A DNA stretch of 6,821 bases, taken from assembly GCA_003663175.1 (NCBI GenBank), contig QMZM01000054.1, positions 1 through 6,821 on the forward strand. Reading direction: 5' to 3'. Below are positions 5,798 through 6,821 of this stretch, in pieces. Made by a program: the position numbers and the translations under genes. Source of the DNA: Candidatus Altarchaeales archaeon. GTDB taxonomy: Archaea; Altiarchaeota; Altiarchaeia; IMC4; QMZM01. The stretch's first letter is position 1, and every line of letters begins with the position of its first letter. A model generated the notes under the pieces. The model had not been told where the DNA came from. It made no database searches and saw only the letters and a program-made list of their open reading frames with translations.

Positions 5798-5811
5798 GAA
5801 TTATGTCCCAA
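5671..5811. other. Inverted-repeat region, possible structured RNA or regulatory element
   Basis: TTGGGACA at 5671-5678 is an exact inverted repeat of TGTCCCAA at 5804-5811. Inside it are a 6-bp hairpin, CTTGGG (5703-5708) with CCCAAG (5719-5724), followed by TTTT, and a nine-pair hairpin with a 2-nt bulge: CTCA-AA-GATAT (5750-5760) with ATATC-TGAG (5769-5777). Together these could close a branched RNA of about 141 nt. No known RNA family (tRNA, RNase P, SRP, C/D box) is recognisable. GC content is about 41 percent, little above the neighbours. The region overlaps the possible 45-codon ORF, and at most one reading is likely to be right. Confidence 0.25.
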
Positions 5812-5823
5812 ACCCATTTGGGG
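5807..5823. promoter_or_regulatory. Inverted repeat next to the UPF0216 promoter, possible operator
   Basis: CCCAAA-CCCA-TTTGGG is a perfect 6-bp inverted repeat (5807-5812 and 5817-5822). It ends only 6 bp before the TATA-like core of the UPF0216 promoter, where an archaeal activator or repressor could bind. Its left arm is also part of the longer-range repeat TGTCCCAA, so the two pairings exclude each other if transcribed. Role inferred from position only. Confidence 0.3.
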
Positions 5824-5826
5824 AAA

Positions 5827-5837
5827 AGTATTTATTC
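5827..5837 (+). promoter_or_regulatory. TATA box of the UPF0216 gene (leaderless)
   Basis: AGTATTTATTC, with core TATTTAT at 5829-5835 and purine-rich GGGAAAAG just upstream as a BRE, lies 25-31 nt before the ATG at 5860. This is the usual spacing for a leaderless archaeal transcript. It supports the start at 5860 over the in-frame ATG at 5803, which would place the promoter inside the coding region. Confidence 0.6.
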
Positions 5838-5859
5838 TTTAAAAATAAAAATTAAAAAT

Positions 5860-6276
5860 ATGACTATAGGAGATGAGACATTCCAGAAGATTTTAGTTTC
5901 ACAGATAAAAGAGATGAATGGTGCACTTGCGAGACAAAAAACTCTTTACGAATTACTCGGGGAGGAGAGACCACATTCAATAACAAATAGTGGACATATA
6001 TACATATTCGATAAGAATGTTCTTATGAAGGTAGCATCCCTGATTCCAAGATTTAGGTATGATGAACTAAAATTACCGATCTATCTTTATGTTGACCTAA
6101 ATGTTCCCGACCAATACTATATAAATAACGAATTACAGGCAGAGGTTTTCAAGAAATTGGGAAATTTGGGTGATGGTTATCAGTTCAGGGATGGCAAACT
6201 CTGGATTCCGAGGAGCATTGGTAGACAAATTCATAGGCAATACCCAACAATTTTGCAATATTTCTGGTTACCTTAA
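5860..6276 (+). CDS. UPF0216 (DUF61) family archaeal protein
   Basis: This 138-residue cytosolic protein belongs to an uncharacterised archaeal family with no known function. Family-like landmarks are an N-terminal helix with EMNGALARQKTLYELLGEE (compare 'LNKHLP..RKTLKELL' in relatives), then RPHSI, an IYIFDKNVLMKVASLIP segment, the strand KLPIYLYVDL (about residues 78-87), and a C-terminal stretch with a Tyr/Arg-rich strand ending in PTILQYFWLP. There are no membrane segments or catalytic motifs I can name. The ATG at 5860 is chosen because a TATA box lies 25-31 nt before it. The upstream in-frame ATG at 5803 would add 19 Lys/Ile-rich residues encoded by promoter-like DNA. The gene converges on the CBS regulator, and their stop codons overlap within TTAA. 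In Methanocaldococcus I recall a UPF0216 gene beside a four-CBS gene, a similar association to this window. Confidence 0.8.
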   Translation: MTIGDETFQKILVSQIKEMNGALARQKTLYELLGEERPHSITNSGHIYIFDKNVLMKVASLIPRFRYDELKLPIYLYVDLNVPDQYYINNELQAEVFKKLGNLGDGYQFRDGKLWIPRSIGRQIHRQYPTILQYFWLP

Positions 6277-6821
6277 TGGGACATAGTTTCTATGATATTT
6301 GTTCTTGTTATTATGCCAATTGGTCTGCCCTTATCTGTTACTATGAGCCTACCCACATCATACTCTTCCATCTTTTTTATACATTCAAGCAGTGTTGCAT
6401 CCTTATCAATCGTCAGAACATCCTTTATCGCAATGTCTATTGCCCTTGCATTTAACCTATCCTTTGCAACGGCCCTAACTATCTCAGCAAGTGTAACTAT
6501 GCCAAGTAATTTATCATCCTCTATAATCGGAGCTGCATTTATTCTGTTGCTCATCAAGACCCTGGCACACTCCTTTAGACTCATACCAGTCTCTACAACT
6601 ATTAGATCCTTTGTCGCGATGTCTTCTACTCTCCCTTTTGGTATGCTTGTGATACTATACGCGTCGATTAGAATTTCCTTCTTTATGTCATCTCTTCCTA
6701 TGACCTTCCCCTTTATTATAACATGATTTATTGGTGTTGGACCGACCCTTATCATATCGCCGTCGTTAATCTTTCTCGTGTCGCCCTTAATACTAATTAC
6801 CGCTCTACACTCGGTGGGGTC
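6273..6821 (-). CDS. COG2524/MJ1232-like regulator with CBS pair, C-terminal part (5' end outside the window)
   Basis: The frame is open from base 6821 to the TAA at 6273-6275, giving 182 residues. The Met at 6755 is internal, since the sequence before it (ECRAVISIKGDTRKINDGD) continues the same domain. Residues 1-65 of the visible part contain GDMIRVGPTPINHVIIKGKV and IGRDD, typical from memory of the middle domain of MJ1232-like predicted transcriptional regulators, which carry a winged helix at the N-terminus (outside the window). A CBS pair follows (about 66-122 and 126-180). The ligand motifs are LGIVTLAE and IGIITRTN: the ribose-binding Asp is replaced by Glu in the first and Asn in the second, unlike the other two CBS proteins here. 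Ligand binding may therefore differ or be lost. If the DNA-binding part is present, this is the only candidate transcription factor in the window. Confidence 0.75.
   Translation of the reverse strand, partial: DPTECRAVISIKGDTRKINDGDMIRVGPTPINHVIIKGKVIGRDDIKKEILIDAYSITSIPKGRVEDIATKDLIVVETGMSLKECARVLMSNRINAAPIIEDDKLLGIVTLAEIVRAVAKDRLNARAIDIAIKDVLTIDKDATLLECIKKMEEYDVGRLIVTDKGRPIGIITRTNIIETMSH

Noticed and set aside
5803..5859. Upstream ATG extending UPF0216 by 19 residues
   Set aside because: The extra stretch contains the TATA box and a palindrome and encodes a Lys/Ile-rich peptide. The ATG at 5860 fits leaderless spacing.
6292..6726. 144-residue plus-strand open frame, rich in Ile/Ser/Leu
   Set aside because: It lies entirely within the minus-strand CBS regulator, which has clear CBS motifs. 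The composition is what the reverse strand of such a gene gives.
6753..6755. ATG as start of a 160-residue CBS protein
   Set aside because: The frame stays open upstream to the window edge and encodes family-typical sequence (ECRAVISIKGD), so this Met is internal.

Overview
The window looks like chromosomal DNA from an archaeon, probably a euryarchaeal or methanogen-related lineage or an uncultured relative. The main grounds are an archaeosine-type tRNA-guanine transglycosylase (5' end only), a rare 'type 2' (methanogen-type, zinc-dependent) seryl-tRNA synthetase, a diphthamide synthase (Dph2) relative, a UPF0216/DUF61 protein known only from archaea, several CBS-domain proteins, and TATA-like boxes about 25 nt ahead of start codons with no Shine-Dalgarno site (leaderless style). 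The DNA is AT-rich and Arg codons are mostly AGA/AGG. No methanogenesis gene is present, so methanogenesis itself cannot be claimed. No mobile element, CRISPR array, tRNA or rRNA was found.

Layout. 1-239 (-): start of tgtA, running off the left edge. 290-1629 (+): two CBS proteins in tandem, one with a CBS pair plus a C-terminal zinc-ribbon-like CxxC/CxxC module, the other with four CBS motifs. 1687-3186 (+): type-2 SerRS behind its own promoter, followed after 6 nt by a membrane-anchored, Ser/Thr-stalked, multiply glycosylatable surface protein (3193-4635) that looks S-layer-like. 4600-5292 (-): a Dph2-like protein without the first of the three Dph2 domains, overlapping the surface-protein gene by 36 bp tail to tail. 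5386-5619 (-): a short acylphosphatase. 5620-5859: a region with a possible 45-residue ORF and a set of inverted repeats. 5860-6276 (+): UPF0216. 6273-6821 (-): the C-terminal part of a COG2524/MJ1232-like regulator (linker domain plus CBS pair), running off the right edge.

How the genes fit together. The enzymes are mostly translation-related (tRNA G15 archaeosine, Ser-tRNA charging, EF-2 diphthamide) and sit among three CBS proteins of the type that usually sense adenine nucleotides or SAM. A link between energy state and translation is a reasonable but unproven reading. The most unusual items are the Dph2 relative without domain 1, the acylphosphatase that stops before its last strands, the small ORF or structured element at 5660-5811, and the repeat-built surface protein.
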